A DNA stretch of 6,167 bases, taken from assembly GCA_046724665.1 (NCBI GenBank), contig JBKOWZ010000227.1, forward strand, positions 1 through 6,167, given 5' to 3'. The DNA comes from Actinocrinis sp046724665 (lineage in GTDB: Bacteria; Actinomycetota; Actinomycetes; Streptomycetales; Catenulisporaceae). Below the pieces are notes generated by a model. That model was not told the origin of the DNA, did not search any database, and saw nothing but the letters and a program-made list of their open reading frames with translations. A program made the translations under genes and the position numbers. Positions 5,726 through 6,167 of the stretch are shown here, one piece after another. Position 1 is the stretch's first letter. The number at the start of each line of letters is the position of its first letter.

Positions 5726-5735
5726 CGCTGCGTTA
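5723..5735. promoter_or_regulatory. Perfect 13-bp palindrome TAACGCTGCGTTA
   Basis: TAACGC-T-GCGTTA is perfectly symmetric around 5729. It starts on the acetyltransferase stop codon and ends 5 bp before the TAATGT hexamer proposed as -10 for the next gene. It would cover the spacer between -10 and -35, an ideal position for a repressor. TAACG recurs at 5751-5755 and at 5809-5813. A single-base centre argues against a transcription-terminating hairpin. Confidence 0.4.
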
Positions 5736-5740
5736 TCGGC

Positions 5741-5746
5741 TAATGT
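5741..5746 (+). promoter_or_regulatory. Candidate -10 (TAATGT) for the methyltransferase gene
   Basis: TAATGT is a full TANNNT match, unusual in this GC-rich DNA, 34 bp before the ATG at 5781. The predicted start near 5753 gives a short leader. The -35 position (5717-5723) shows no good match, so activity may depend on an activator, or the gene may mainly be read from the acetyltransferase promoter. Confidence 0.4.
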
Positions 5747-5780
5747 CCCCTAACGGTGCATACCGGCGAAAGGGACGACG

Positions 5781-6167
5781 ATGGCCGAGCGCTCAAAGTT
5801 TGACACGGTAACGGTCGCGGCGAACTACGCGGCAGGGCGGCCCGACTATCCCGCCGAGCTCTACGACACCGTGGAGAGCACGCTCGGCAGGCCGCTGGCC
5901 GGGGCGCAGGTCGTGGATCTGGGCGCGGGCACCGGCATCGCCTCGCGGCAGCTGGCCGCGCGGGGCGCTGTCGTCACCGCGGTCGAGCTGTCCGCGCCGA
6001 TGCTGGCGCACCTGGCCGCCACGTCGCCCGCCGTACGGCCGGTGCGCGCCAGCGCGACGGCGCTGCCGCTGCGGCGGCACTGCGCCGACCTGGTCACCAG
6101 CGCGCAGGCCTGGCACTGGATGGACCCGGCGCTGGCCATCCCGGAGCTGATGAGGATCCTGCGGCCC
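5781..6167 (+). CDS. Class I SAM-dependent methyltransferase, N-terminal 129 residues (cut by window end)
   Basis: The frame is open from ATG 5781 to the window end (129 codons), so the C-terminal half is missing because of the window. It opens with the FDTVTVAANYAAGRPDYP stretch (7-24) typical of Methyltransf_11-like enzymes. The SAM-binding motif I is VVDLGAGTGIASRQLA (44-59), the acidic residue at the end of strand 2 is Glu69 in AVELSAPML (67-75), and SAQAWHWMDP (107-116) is the motif IV/post-IV region common in this subgroup. RILRP (125-129) begins the usual post-motif. The acceptor is unknown: such enzymes act on small metabolites, lipids or quinones, and the identity cannot be inferred from half a protein. 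The start is supported by GGGA (5772-5775), 5 nt upstream. It may be co-transcribed with the acetyltransferase, 55 bp upstream. Confidence 0.9.
   Translation, partial: MAERSKFDTVTVAANYAAGRPDYPAELYDTVESTLGRPLAGAQVVDLGAGTGIASRQLAARGAVVTAVELSAPMLAHLAATSPAVRPVRASATALPLRRHCADLVTSAQAWHWMDPALAIPELMRILRP

Noticed and set aside
5723..5735. Intrinsic terminator after the acetyltransferase
   Set aside because: A 6-bp stem with a single-base centre cannot form a normal hairpin loop and there is no T-tract. A DNA-binding site is the better reading.

Overview
The window is GC-rich chromosomal DNA from an actinomycete. The evidence is strong G/C third-position codon bias, GTG as well as ATG starts, a DUF1707 protein, a DUF2207-like membrane protein lacking the usual N-terminal half, and -10 elements of the TANNNT type. 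I cannot name the genus from sequence alone. There are no RNA genes, insertion sequences, CRISPR arrays or phage genes, and nothing looks recently acquired. It reads as ordinary chromosome, and I did not find a convincing undescribed system.

Left part (1-1606): two minus-strand genes. The acyl-lipid/acyl-CoA desaturase (330-1313) is followed after 38 bp by a DUF1707 protein cut by the window edge (1-291). The DUF1707 gene has a TACAAT hexamer placed exactly where a leaderless transcript would require it. The 293-bp stretch 1314-1606 is a divergent control region. It holds back-to-back candidate promoters for the desaturase (minus) and for the membrane protein at 1607 (plus), and a palindrome in the desaturase leader.

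Middle (1607-4838): the DUF2207-like membrane protein (1607-2803) runs convergently into a LysR-type regulator (2840-3778, minus), with an inverted repeat at the junction. The regulator is divergent from an EamA-type DMT exporter (3897-4838). The 118 bp between them carries one LysR-type T-N11-A site. This is the classic regulator/exporter pair, and the exporter closely resembles the E. coli cysteine/O-acetylserine exporter EamA.

Right part (4839-6167): two plus-strand genes, a two-domain GNAT acetyltransferase (4952-5725) and the start of a class I SAM-dependent methyltransferase (5781 to the window end). Each has its own candidate promoter. Each upstream region also carries a perfect 13-bp odd palindrome overlapping the stop codon of the preceding gene, plus repeated short words (CGGTmAC in one, TAACG in the other). 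These could be operators, and with the T-N11-A site they are the least explained signals in the window.
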